A DNA stretch of 64,000 nt, taken from positions 118,332,067 to 118,396,066 of the forward strand of contig CM055265.1 of the NCBI GenBank assembly GCA_029237695.1, given 5' to 3'. A model generated the notes under the pieces. It was not told the DNA's origin. It was given only the letters and a program-made list of their open reading frames with translations, and did not search any database. Made by a program: the position numbers and the translations under genes. Shown in pieces: positions 54,453 through 63,796 of the stretch (positions are counted from its first letter, which is position 1; every line of letters starts with the position of its first letter). The stretch is from Conchocele bisecta (lineage: Eukaryota; Mollusca; Bivalvia; Lucinida; Thyasiridae).

Positions 54453-55990
54453 TGAGGTTCTGTACTGGACTGTTCATCATGGGTCTCGGATTTACTCTCG
54501 GACTTCTGGTCGGCCTTTGTATTCATCTTCCAGTCGACTCGCTGCCCGCATCCGCCGGCGGCCGGGACCATCTGGTGAGGCTCCGTCGGGTGGCGCAGGT
54601 AGATGATGCGCGGGTAGGACAGTTGGTGGACAATCACAACAAACGAGCGGGCGGTTTAGCCCCGGGAGCGGCAAATAAACAGGGAGGTTTACTATCCGAT
54701 TATGACTCAACTTTACATAGCGGAACACTGGACAATGGGCTGCCCGTTGTTCTAGGTGAAAAATCCGCGCACTTAAACTCATTAGATAAATACCCGTATA
54801 GAAATTCGGATTCCCTAGTATATGTTAATCCGATTGAAAGGAAACTTATTTACAATAGCAATTCAACCGATCCTAATCAGTTTAAGCGTCCATATGTCCG
54901 TGATGATGCAGGATTACGCAATGACGGCCGAACTGTTGACTCGGACACGACAGATACCTTGATTATTCGAGCAAATGGCGCCCGGCGGGTAGATCCTTTG
55001 AAGTCCGGAGATGATAATGAAAACAAAGTGTCAATTGGCCGTGATTCGGATATGTTTACCGGCGTTTTCTGGTCGAAATCAATTGAAAATATGTGTCCAC
55101 AAGGGTTCACGAACGACGACCACAAGTCATGGCAACGCAAAGCAAACTCTGAAAACTTTGTGAAAATTAAGGAGGGTTGTGGGAGGATGCAAAACCGAAT
55201 TGTGAGCTTCCAAGATTCCAGTAAAGCGTGTGTGAGATACAGACTAAATGTAGACCAAATCCAAGGTGAAATCTACTCGTATTATTTAAGTAAATTGTTG
55301 ACAATCAACAACGTGGCGCCGTCGACGTTGCTACTGGCGGACGCCAACACCGACCAGTGGCGGACCGTACACAGGGACGTGGCGAATGCTCGCTGGTCCG
55401 AGGAATCGCCCCTGGTCCTCTCCCGATGGATACCCGGTATGTCTCCTGCCTACATTCCTGTGCAATTACGCAATCAAAGTGACGTTCTTCTTCCCAAATC
55501 TGTGATACAAGGGAACATAAATAAAGAAGGGTTGTGCGATCTGTTTCAATGGTCGGATTTAATCGTGTTTGATTACTTAACAGCAAATTTAGATAGGGTG
55601 GTTAACAACCTATTTAACCTACAATGGAATGACAAGATGCTGTCTAAGCCCACGCATAATTTGGAACGGACGTCAGACGGGCATATTGTGTTCCTAGACA
55701 ACGAATCTGGGTTGTTTCATGGGTATAGACTTCTGGAAAAGTATGCAGTGTATCATCAGTCATTACTGCAGTCTTTATGTGTGTTCAGGAATAGCACGAT
55801 CAGGGCGATCCGTCACTTTACATCAAATGACAGCATAGGTGATGAATTGCAAAAGCTGTTTGAAGACAGTGAGCCATTGCATAAACATGTGCCAAGAATT
55901 CCTTTAAAGACTATTAAAATTTTAAAGGAAAGGCTGAACGATGTTTTACATCAAGTGGACAGATGTCAATCTATGGATATGGTAAGATGA
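54452..55990 (+). CDS. FJX1: Four-jointed box kinase (FJX1/Four-jointed family)
   Basis: A 512-residue, single-exon protein. The frame extends 8 codons further up to a GTG, but the first ATG is 54452 and is chosen as the start. Residues about 4-25 (TGLFIMGLGFTLGLLVGLCI) form a signal anchor, giving a type II Golgi protein. A low-complexity linker to about residue 195 leads into the conserved luminal domain (from VFWSKSIENMCPQGF). Family marks visible are FDYLTANLDRV (D374 and D381) and FLDNESGLFHG (D416-N417-E418). In Drosophila Four-jointed the DNE triplet is needed for activity, and the pair resembles the catalytic and metal-binding motifs of FAM20-type secretory kinases. Known family role: phosphorylating Ser/Thr in cadherin repeats of Fat and Dachsous in the Golgi, tuning planar polarity and Hippo signalling. 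NST, NQS, NST and NDS sequons and several luminal cysteines are present. Lack of introns agrees with fly and vertebrate homologues. Intact, no frameshift. Confidence 0.93.
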   Translation: MRFCTGLFIMGLGFTLGLLVGLCIHLPVDSLPASAGGRDHLVRLRRVAQVDDARVGQLVDNHNKRAGGLAPGAANKQGGLLSDYDSTLHSGTLDNGLPVVLGEKSAHLNSLDKYPYRNSDSLVYVNPIERKLIYNSNSTDPNQFKRPYVRDDAGLRNDGRTVDSDTTDTLIIRANGARRVDPLKSGDDNENKVSIGRDSDMFTGVFWSKSIENMCPQGFTNDDHKSWQRKANSENFVKIKEGCGRMQNRIVSFQDSSKACVRYRLNVDQIQGEIYSYYLSKLLTINNVAPSTLLLADANTDQWRTVHRDVANARWSEESPLVLSRWIPGMSPAYIPVQLRNQSDVLLPKSVIQGNINKEGLCDLFQWSDLIVFDYLTANLDRVVNNLFNLQWNDKMLSKPTHNLERTSDGHIVFLDNESGLFHGYRLLEKYAVYHQSLLQSLCVFRNSTIRAIRHFTSNDSIGDELQKLFEDSEPLHKHVPRIPLKTIKILKERLNDVLHQVDRCQSMDMVR

Positions 55991-56063
55991 TGAAGTTGGG
56001 TTGTAATTTTGACCAAATATTACGCATTGTGATAACATATATATGTGCCCGGCCCTTGTATTA

Positions 56064-56265
56064 TCTCCCTTATTACATCGCCGGTTTTTGGCCGATACTG
56101 ATTTCGAAAATCAGTGATATTCTCCGTAAATAACTTCGAAATTTGACATAAAATTCAGAACTCATGCGGAATTGCATTCCGCGTGAGTTCTGAATTTTAT
56201 GTCAAATTTATAAATATATCAAATTTCCTCGAAATCAATATCGGTGACAAACTGTGATTGTAATA
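56064..56265. mobile_element. Family I palindrome just downstream of the kinase gene
   Basis: CTGATTTCGAAAATCAGTGA ... ATAAAATTCAGAACTCATGC / GCGTGAGTTCTGAATTTTAT ... CGAAATCAATATCGG, a hairpin with about 30 perfect central base pairs. It begins 74 bp after the stop codon, so it may lie in the 3' UTR. Confidence 0.8.
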
Positions 56266-56488
56266 AGCGGACGCAATGTTTTCATGCAATGAATATTGTT
56301 GTATTTTTATATGCGAATTACAGACATATAGCAATTGAAAATATATGTCAATGTTATGAGTTATACTTCTTCATGAATTAGCTAATCAGCAACTACCGAT
56401 GCCTGGTATCAAGAGCCCATTTTGTCATACCTAATTACATGTTACGCTGATACATGTACATATATGTCATCGATTATCATATACACGT

Positions 56489-56494
56489 AATAAA
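56489..56494 (+). terminator. Candidate polyadenylation signal
   Basis: First AATAAA downstream of the kinase stop codon, about 500 bp away (CACGTAATAAAACTAC). Given the AT content this is only a candidate for the 3' end. Confidence 0.3.
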
Positions 56495-56504
56495 ACTACA
56501 TATG

Positions 56505-56755
56505 AGACACGACATGCGATTTTGTACCTGCGATATTTCATGAAATATATTTACAGAAAATTTGATATTTTCCGTAAATGACTTCAGAAGTTGACAACAA
56601 TTTCAGAGTACATGCGGAATTTAATTCCGCATGTACTCTGCAATTTTTGTTAACTTTTGACCTCATTTATGGAAAATTTGCTATTTTTGTTTACATGTAT
56701 TTCATGAAATAACGCAGTTGCCAGAAGGTACAACATCGCATGGCTTGTATCATAT
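56505..56755. mobile_element. Family I' palindrome
   Basis: GAGACACGACATGCGATTTT ... TTCAGAGTACATGCGGAATT / AATTCCGCATGTACTCTGCA ... ACATCGCATGGCTTG. Best palindrome of the I' group. Confidence 0.85.
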
Positions 56756-57446
56756 GTGGTATAATGATTTAATATAACATCAACACATTTTTACTAAGAT
56801 TTCAAAATGTTCAAATATTTGGAAGTGGCATTCCGCATAGCTACCTATCTTGCTGAACTATTAGCATACTTATATGTACATACATGTACAGGCACACTGT
56901 AATTGTACTTTACAACTTAAAACAAAAACAATTGACAAACGCGAATGTGGTTGTCACACCATGATATACTTTCATTTATACATATTTTCCATGGGTAACA
57001 CTTTCTGCAACTTGAAGCCAACTTTCAGTATTGCTTGTTTGTGTTAGTTATTTAAATATCTCACTATGTTGGACACATGAAATAGCACTACCTATCTTAT
57101 GGTCAAACTAAGCGACATACTTGACAATTATAGTATCTCACAATTCTCCAAACAAACACACATAGTTTACGTTCTGTAACTTCGCTATGCATATTCATTG
57201 ACAACTAAAATGTTATCCTTCAATCATCAGATATTAACTATTTGTGGACAGCATCGCAACTTCATTTTCCTAGGAAATAGTTGATTCATATCATCACGCA
57301 TATTATTTTGTTGACGAATTATGTTGTTACCATGTATTTGTTGTTTTAATTCATTTTCTCGTTATGAACATGCTTGTTAAACATATTGTGTTGTTAAACA
57401 TATTTTGGATAGTACACAAAATGTTATTAACCCTTACACCGCTGTC
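56756..57446. other. No gene or recognised repeat
   Basis: AT-rich; nothing supported. Confidence 0.4.
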
Positions 57447-57656
57447 GTAATTTTTTGTCGTCTGCTGTTTATTTTTTATTTTCCATTTTTATCATCAAAA
57501 ACATGCTTTGACAGCACTTTAGAATAACGAACAACATGCTTTGACAACACTTCAGAATCATTTCCACTGGAAATGATTCTGAAGTGCTGCCAAACGATGT
57601 TTTTATTGAGAAATAAGGCAAGATATAAAAGCAACAGCGGACGACAACTGTTGTGT
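57447..57656. mobile_element. Family J element, full copy
   Basis: GTCGTCTGCTGTTTATTTTT ... AAAAGCAACAGCGGACGAC, with hairpin centre GAATCATTTCCACTGGAAAT. ACATGCTTTGACA-CACTT is duplicated at 57500 and 57535. Confidence 0.8.
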
Positions 57657-57987
57657 GTAGCGGTCTAATGGTTAGTACAATTATTGTTACATGGAGACAG
57701 TAAATTAATGAATGTTTGTAATGCTGTTGTGTTGCCTACGTATATGTTACGGTAGTCGCTTTACAATGACTCGGTTATCAATTGACACTTGTGACTCGTC
57801 ATCGCAAAACGGGGCTTATTGTTTATGCGAGCAGTCTGATCAGGGCATACAGTGTTTGCTATTGCGCATGGAACATTTTTGATAGGTCTAACGAACAATA
57901 ACATCACTCGCAGACACTAGTCGCAATGTTAATAAGCCCCATTGTGTCAGGACGGGCCACATATATACCTGAGTCTGGAATATATCT
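57657..57987. other. Decayed D-like sequence
   Basis: AACGGGGCTTATTGTTTATG (57808) and TAATAAGCCCCATTGTGTCA (57930) are inverted D-type ends around CAGTCTGATCAGGGCATACA. The element is degenerate. Confidence 0.5.
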
Positions 57988-58165
57988 CCCTTATTGCATC
58001 TCCGTTTCCTGCAGATATTTATTTTGAAACTGTTCTATATTATCCATATATAATGTCAAAAGTTTGCAACATTTTCATAGCCAATGCGAAATAATATTCC
58101 CCATTGGGTAAGAAAGTTTTACAAACTTTCGATATCATCTACGGCACATATAGTAATGTTTCTAA
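57988..58165. mobile_element. Family I element, decayed
   Basis: ATCTCCCTTATTGCATCTCC start and the paired GCGAAATAATATTCCCCATT centre; arms diverged. Confidence 0.5.
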
Positions 58166-58435
58166 ATGAAAAATGGTGGCGAAACATAGATATTCAACAA
58201 GGGGGATAATCCCAAATTCTGGCCTATTATGAATGACGGTACAAGTATCACTTCAGACTGCGTATGCAAACATAATAATGCCGAACTACTTTCTGAAGAC
58301 GCCATTGTCCACACATAAACACGGACGACGGGCGATCATGTGGAAGGGTATTATGCGTACATGTGTAGGTTTTTATCACTAATTTGGGTATGCAGTTATG
58401 ATGGGAAAAGGTCATCGAAAGTCCAATTCGGTACA
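58166..58435. other. No gene recognised
   Basis: Nothing supported. Confidence 0.35.
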
Positions 58436-58570
58436 GAAGGTACGAAGTTGTGTTTGGAAAAACCTTATGGAAAGTCCGATTCGGTAGGGGCGTCCCTTGA
58501 AAGCTTCAAGGGACGCCTCCGTACCGAATCGGACTTACGTAAGTTTTTCCAGCATAACTTCGTAACCTGT
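58436..58570. repeat. Palindrome with ~60-bp arms
   Basis: GGTACGAAGTTGTGTTTGGA ... GTCCGATTCGGTAGGGGCGT / GACGCCTCCGTACCGAATCG ... CAGCATAACTTCGTAACC, loop CTTGAAAGCTTCAAG. The GTCCAATTCGGTACAGAAGG at 58421 is a second partial copy of the arm. Confidence 0.8.
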
Positions 58571-58705
58571 ATGCTTGTATCATTACAATAACACGAAACT
58601 TCCAGTCTAACTCGATTTTGTTTTCATTTGTGATTTTTTACAATTGAGTTTCCTGCAGTACAAAACCCCTAGTTCCTGATCAGCGTGATAAACTCAATAT
58701 TTCAT
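58571..58705. other. No gene recognised
   Basis: Nothing supported. Confidence 0.3.
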
Positions 58706-59061
58706 TATAGGAATGAATGGCCTTTTTGTGGAATTTATCGGGGTATAAACTTGGAAAAGTCGCGGGAATACTGGACGAAGGCCGGAAGGCCTCGTCCAGT
58801 ATTCCCGCGACTTTTCCATGTTTATATCCCCGATAAATTCCACAAAAAGGCCATTCATTCCTTATAATTCCAGCATTTGAAATAAATTCATGAAGAAAAT
58901 GTGTTTATTTTCCGTTTTCTTCAGAATTATTGTAACTAAGCGTCACGGTTACGGAAAGTAGTTCGGCGTGTGAGTTTACTGGGATACACATTTTGGACAG
59001 AGACTTGCTACGGGCCAATCAAAAGTTAGGGGATTGTGTAAATATGTTTGTGCTGGAATTA
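58706..59061 (+). mobile_element. Family A element, copy 5 (full)
   Basis: TATAGGAATGAATGGCC hairpin (58708-58862), then AATTCATGAAGAAAATGTGT, GCGTCACGGTTACGGAAAGT and the GTGCTGGAATTAT end. Confidence 0.9.
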
Positions 59062-59495
59062 TTCCATTATACATTCCAAGTTACTTGAACGTTATTTGGC
59101 GGTTTACAGATTTACTCGAACTTGTCGGTATACAATCTTCGTGTTCAGTTTTTAATCATTTGTATTTGAAATATTTTGTTATACATTCCTACTCGAAACA
59201 TTGAAAGTTCCTGTAGTAATATTTTTCTCGCATTTTTATGCTGTTTTGCTTGAAATTATGTGACAGAACTGACACAAATTCCAACATGGTAACGTACATT
59301 TTCAAACTACATGTATGGCTAGAATTAAATGTCAGACCACACACAAGCAATTGCGATCACTAGAAAGTCATATACATGTGTACATGCTTGTACAACATAC
59401 ACGTAGTTACATGACAATGCATTCATGTAGTTGTGTAAGGCTTAATGTACGACTAAATGGTATCAGCTTGAAACCGACGTTACGGAAACAATCCA
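59062..59495. other. No gene or recognised repeat
   Basis: Nothing supported. Confidence 0.35.
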
Positions 59496-59737
59496 GGGGG
59501 CCGTTTCACTAAACTTCTTACGACTAAAATGTTCGTAAGTGCAAATTTAGAATCGTCTCGAAATTTCAATTGATGGATTAACAATTATTGAGCATAGGCT
59601 GCATATGCAGCCTATGCTCAATAAATGTAAATCCAACAATTGTTTGCAAGAAAACATTGTTAAAGTGAATTTTACTGACTATTATAATTTTGCACTTACG
59701 AACAATTTAGTCGTACGAAGTTTAGTGAAACGGCCCA
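59496..59737. mobile_element. Family B element, copy 8
   Basis: GGGGGCCGTTTCACTAAACT ... AAGTTTAGTGAAACGGCCC; central palindrome ATTGAGCATAGGCTGCATAT intact. Confidence 0.9.
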
Positions 59738-60039
59738 CAGTTCCATTGCCAGAGCTGCATGTATTCGTATAATTATGCACTTCAGTTTCAATTATAAGCC
59801 GAAAACAAATAGCAAAATGCACGCGGGGTGCTGATTATAAATAAACTTTTCTAGGATTACAGATTGGGGAATTCCGTTGCTAAGACAGACTGACATGTGT
59901 AACATAACATCATGCGTAATGTAAATAATCTTCCCCCGTCTCAGACATAAGCAGTGCCTTTGCTAACGATACAAATTGTTTCCAGATGATCAGAACGTAC
60001 CCTGGCCATCAACTGCGAAAAGGAACCTTACGGCATTTG
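59738..60039. other. No gene recognised
   Basis: Nothing supported. Confidence 0.35.
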
Positions 60040-60287
60040 GAATACGTCAATATGACAAGCCACGTGATTTTGTACATAGGAAGATTTTTCGTGAAAATGT
60101 TTACAAAAACTGTGATATTTTTCATAAATTGCATCAGAAGTTGAAATTCTCAGAGCAAATGCGGAATTCTATTCCGTATTTGCTCTGCCAATTTCGTAAC
60201 CATTCGATGTCAGCGGAAAATATAGTACATTCTGTACATATATTTCATGAAAAATCGCACATTTGATTAGGTATAACATCACATGGC
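60040..60287. mobile_element. Family I' element
   Basis: GACAAGCCACGTGATTTTGT, GAGCAAATGCGGAATTCTAT / TCCGTATTTGCTCTGCCAAT centre, TATTTCATGAAAAATCGCAC and ATGGCTTGTC end. Confidence 0.8.
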
Positions 60288-60404
60288 TTGTCGCATATAT
60301 CCATCTTGCTGCACATTCGGTGCACGCAATATCATTATAATGTAATAGCAATTTGTATCCAATCGCTGATTGCAGCAACAGTACTTCATTGACTGAATGG
60401 CGAA

Positions 60405-60468
60405 CAGCGTAGTCCCTGATCAGACTGCGCGGACGCGCAGGCTGATCTGGAGCTACGCTGATCGCAGA
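60405..60468. repeat. Solo family D hairpin
   Basis: GCGAACAGCGTAGTCCCTGA ... TCTGGAGCTACGCTGATCGC. Confidence 0.85.
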
Positions 60469-61161
60469 CTGATCATAAGGTACACTGTCTCAGTCGATGG
60501 CCCACACGTAACACTGTGATAGGGTACACTAGGCGCTGCTTTATTCTTGCCAAGATTTTCGGTGATTATTATGAAACTTTGAGCTCCAATCAGGACGTTG
60601 ATTGGCCGATGATAAGTTATGCTCAGTCTCAGTCAATCAAGCTGCCAAATTTCCAGTTTAGATTCTCAGAAATGTTTACACTCACGGACACAGAATACAA
60701 TAGCGGTTGCGTAAATCTCACCATTATCTGTCGACCATTAGGAAACGCCTTTAATGTGTGTATGCTTACCCGTGCAATGAGTTATGATATACAATCATAT
60801 ATATAATTTATGTGATTTTTATACGCCTGTTTGATCAATGTAAATAGAATCATGCATAATATGTTTTATCTTCACATTATAATACGCTACGATGTATACA
60901 TTGGTAACAATCGACCATTGCCCGCGAGAATTAGGGGCTTATTATTTTAGACCAGTGTAGCCCTTGCTCAGGATCACCAGGGTCTATAATAGTCGTTATT
61001 GTGTATGGTAAACTATTAATGATGCTTCTAACAAATATATTAGACAATTAGCAAGGCGCCATGACTAGATATCCAGAAACAAAGCTTGCCAAAACCCAGT
61101 GAACCTTTTTTTATCATGCAGAATAATACACGTGTTGTGTATTAGTACATTGTTCATATGT
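60469..61161. other. No gene; weak D-like remnant
   Basis: A 96-codon frame at 60516-60806 has no known domain. GACCAGTGTAGCCCTTGCTC near 60951 is a decayed D motif. Confidence 0.4.
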
Positions 61162-61395
61162 GTTTGTGACCGAAGTAATGCGGCTTATGTGTTTTGCGAC
61201 CAGTGCAGATCCAGATCAGCCTGTGCATCCGCACAGTCTGATCAGGATCTGCACTGTTTGCCACTTCATCGATGAAACACCATGAATGCAAAATAGATCG
61301 TTATCTGGCTACGGTAATGTGGTAGAGAATGTATATTTGATCAGGAGTTATACTGGTCATAAATCCCATAGGCCACAATTCTCCAGTCACAGCCA
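61162..61395. mobile_element. Family D element, copy 6
   Basis: TTTGTGACCGAAGTAATGCG ... AATTCTCCAGTCACAGCCA; inner hairpin GATCAGCCTGTGCATCCGCA. Confidence 0.85.
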
Positions 61396-61539
61396 TATAT
61401 TTGTAAATTGGTTGGTGGCATGTGTGACAAGTATAGACCAGTACCAGGGTGTGTGATGTTTCTTATAAACATTATAAATATGTTTATCAGGCGACCGGGG
61501 TGGGGGTGGGTCTAGCATATCACGAGCTACCCACGTCTC

Positions 61540-61825
61540 TCCCATTGATGTGTGTACAAATGAGACAGTAAAATTGTTTTTACCGATGGAGATGTGTGAT
61601 ATCTCCTGATAAATATTTACAAAGTTTACTATCTTTTCCATAAATTACGAAAATAAGTTGATGAACTTTTCAAAGCAAATGCGGAATAGAATTCCGCATT
61701 TTGCTATGGAAATTTCGTCCACTTTCGACGTCATATACAGAAAATATCATAGTTTCTGTAAATATTTTTTCATGAAAAATCGCACATCTTTTTAGGTACA
61801 TAATCACATGGCATGTCTCGAATGT
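61540..61825. mobile_element. Family I' element
   Basis: AAATATTTACAAAGTTTACT ... AGCAAATGCGGAATAGAATT / CCGCATTTTGCTATGGAAAT ... TTCATGAAAAATCGCACATC. Confidence 0.75.
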
Positions 61826-61997
61826 CATAACTCATTTTTTCTCCAGTCATACTTATTGTATGTACGACGTAGCACAATCCAAATCCTAATAGTATTATTT
61901 ATTGAATGTATGTTGACATGGTAACATAAAACATAAAATTTTGACGAAAGAGTTTACGAAACATTTTTGTAATTATTTCCACGTGATTTTCTAAAAG
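61826..61997. other. No gene recognised
   Basis: Nothing supported. Confidence 0.3.
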
Positions 61998-62412
61998 TCA
62001 CGTAAACAATGTGATGATCACGTGGTTATAACAACAACAACAGTGGCTTGAAAGTATTATTTGATATTTTCCTTAATATGAAACGGATTTTGATGAAATA
62101 TGGCACAGCAAACGCGTCTTCATGAGCTGCATTTGGTGGTCCAGGGAGTATGGCACAGACATATGTCGTTTTTGCGAAGAATCGATTTCCGTGTCGGAGA
62201 CACGGAAATCGATTCTTCGCAAAAACGACATAACTTTGGGCGAAAATACAGAGGCCACCAAATGCAGCTTAACAAGACGCGTTTGATGCGCCATATTTCA
62301 TCAAAATCCGTTACGTAATAATCACACTATAAAAGAATACGTACTTTGAATCAGATGGATTCTGGAAATTTCAGTACTTGTTGTTGTTGTTAGTACCACG
62401 TGATCATACACC
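61998..62412. mobile_element. Family O palindromic element, copy 2 (full)
   Basis: ATGATCACGTGGTTATAACA ... GTTAGTACCACGTGATCATA ends. Inner perfect hairpin TTTTTGCGAAGAATCGATTT / AAATCGATTCTTCGCAAAAA around CCGTGTCGGAGACACGG. ACAACAACAACA/TTGTTGTTGTTG tracts lie just inside both ends. Confidence 0.85.
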
Positions 62413-62501
62413 TTGGTAAATATGACGGTGCACGTTTCCATCTTTCCAGCGCACATATATCATGTATATTAACTACTGCATGTAATGCTATACAAGACAT
62501 A
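62413..62501. other. No gene recognised
   Basis: Short spacer, nothing supported. Confidence 0.3.
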
Positions 62502-63000
62502 TAGTGAGGTCAGCGTGTAAGTGCACATACGAACGAACACGACAGGTTGGTTCGTTACCCACCCAAAGTGTATGTTGTTACCACTCAGTTGAACCGTCTC
62601 GCCGAGACGGTTCAACTGAGTGGTAACAACATACACTTTTGATGCGAAATGAGAAAAAATGCAGAAAAATATTTACATTTTTTTTGTATACATGAATTAC
62701 AGTGGGGTCAGCGTGTAAGTGCACACACGAACGAACACGACAGGTTGGTTCTTTACCCACCCAAAGTGTATGTTGTTACCACTCAGTTGAACCGTCTCGC
62801 CGAGACGGTTCAACTGAGTGGTAACAACATACACTTTTGATGCGAAATGAGAAAAAATGCAGAAAAATATTTACATTTTTTTTGTAAACATGAATTACAG
62901 TGGGGTCAGCGTGTAAGTGCACACACGAACGAACACGACAGGTTGGAACCAACCTGTCGTGTTCGTTCGTGTGTGCACTTACACACTGACCCCATCGTAC
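62502..63000. repeat. Family G tandem array closed by an inverted end
   Basis: GTCAGCGTGTAAGTGCACA recurs at about 62511, 62706 and 62903 (period about 197). Each of the first two units has a perfect GAACCGTCTCGCCGAGACGG hairpin. The last unit turns at GGTTGGAACCAACC (62943) into the complementary end, ... ACACTGACCCCATCGTA. The outer limits therefore still form the inverted repeat seen solo at 41523-41610. Confidence 0.9.
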
Positions 63001-63208
63001 ATGTTTTTCATATAAATAATCAAACTCTAGCACTAACAAAGTTTCTAATAAATATTCATGCACTTTTTCATTATTCATAACTTATATGACACGGTTGTTC
63101 AATTGTGTAACAGTATTTACATGTATTATATAACATTTAAACCATACTAATTATGAAAAACAAATAATATACGGAATTTTATTTTTTATGGAACTAATGC
63201 TTTGATCA
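63001..63208. other. No gene recognised
   Basis: Nothing supported. Confidence 0.3.
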
Positions 63209-63454
63209 TTTGTACGGAAGCCCATTAGGGCCACTTCACTTTTATTTTTATATTTTCTTGAATTTTCAAGATAATTTCTTGAATTTTCGAGATGTTTTCT
63301 TGAATTTTCAAGTTCTTTTCTTGAATTTTCAAGATCTTTTCTTGAAAATTCAAGAAAAGATCTCGAAAATTCAAGAAAAGAACTTGAAAATTCAAGAAAA
63401 AATCTTGAATAAATGGAAATTAAAAAAAAGTGGCCCTAATGGGCTTCCGTACAT
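63209..63454. mobile_element. Family T element: 21-bp array in both inverted arms
   Basis: Termini GTACGGAAGCCCATTAGGGC CACTT and AAGTGGCCCTAATGGGCTTC CGTAC are perfect inverted repeats. Inside, about five TTTTCTTGAATTTTCAAGAT units face about four inverted ones, turning near 63340. The plan (TACGGA-terminus with its own mini-hairpin, T-rich spacer, 21-bp units) parallels family H without shared unit sequence. Confidence 0.9.
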
Positions 63455-63523
63455 TTGTATATGCGCACCCTGTTGATAAAATATATGGTATATTACGAAA
63501 TTACGACCAGCTGGTGCTACCAA

Positions 63524-63796
63524 CAGTAGCCGATTTCACGAAACTGCTAAGCATACTTATCTAGCGAAGTATACTTTGAGGTAATAACGACTGCATATAT
63601 TTGATGGTTAAAAGCACGCAGAATTATTATACTGAATTTTGGCATAATGTATTAAATTCAGTATAATAATTTGGTCAGAAAACATTTTATTTCATTAAAT
63701 AATAATTAATATTTATCATTAAATTGAAAATTTCTCCTTCAAAGTGCATAAGCAAGATAAGTATACTTTGCAATTTTCCTGAAATCGATTACTGAC
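63524..63796. mobile_element. Family C element, copy 4 (shortened centre)
   Basis: AGTAGCCGATTTCACGAAAC ... CTGAAATCGATTACTGA. The usual CACAGCCATTTTGGCTGTG centre is replaced by a short ATTTTGGCATAATG. Confidence 0.8.

Noticed and set aside
54431..55586. Minus-strand frames of 68-96 codons opposite the four-jointed gene
   Set aside because: Shadows of a real gene on the other strand.
63210..63476. 88-codon frame with a repeated NFQD-type peptide
   Set aside because: Translation of the 21-bp units of the T element.
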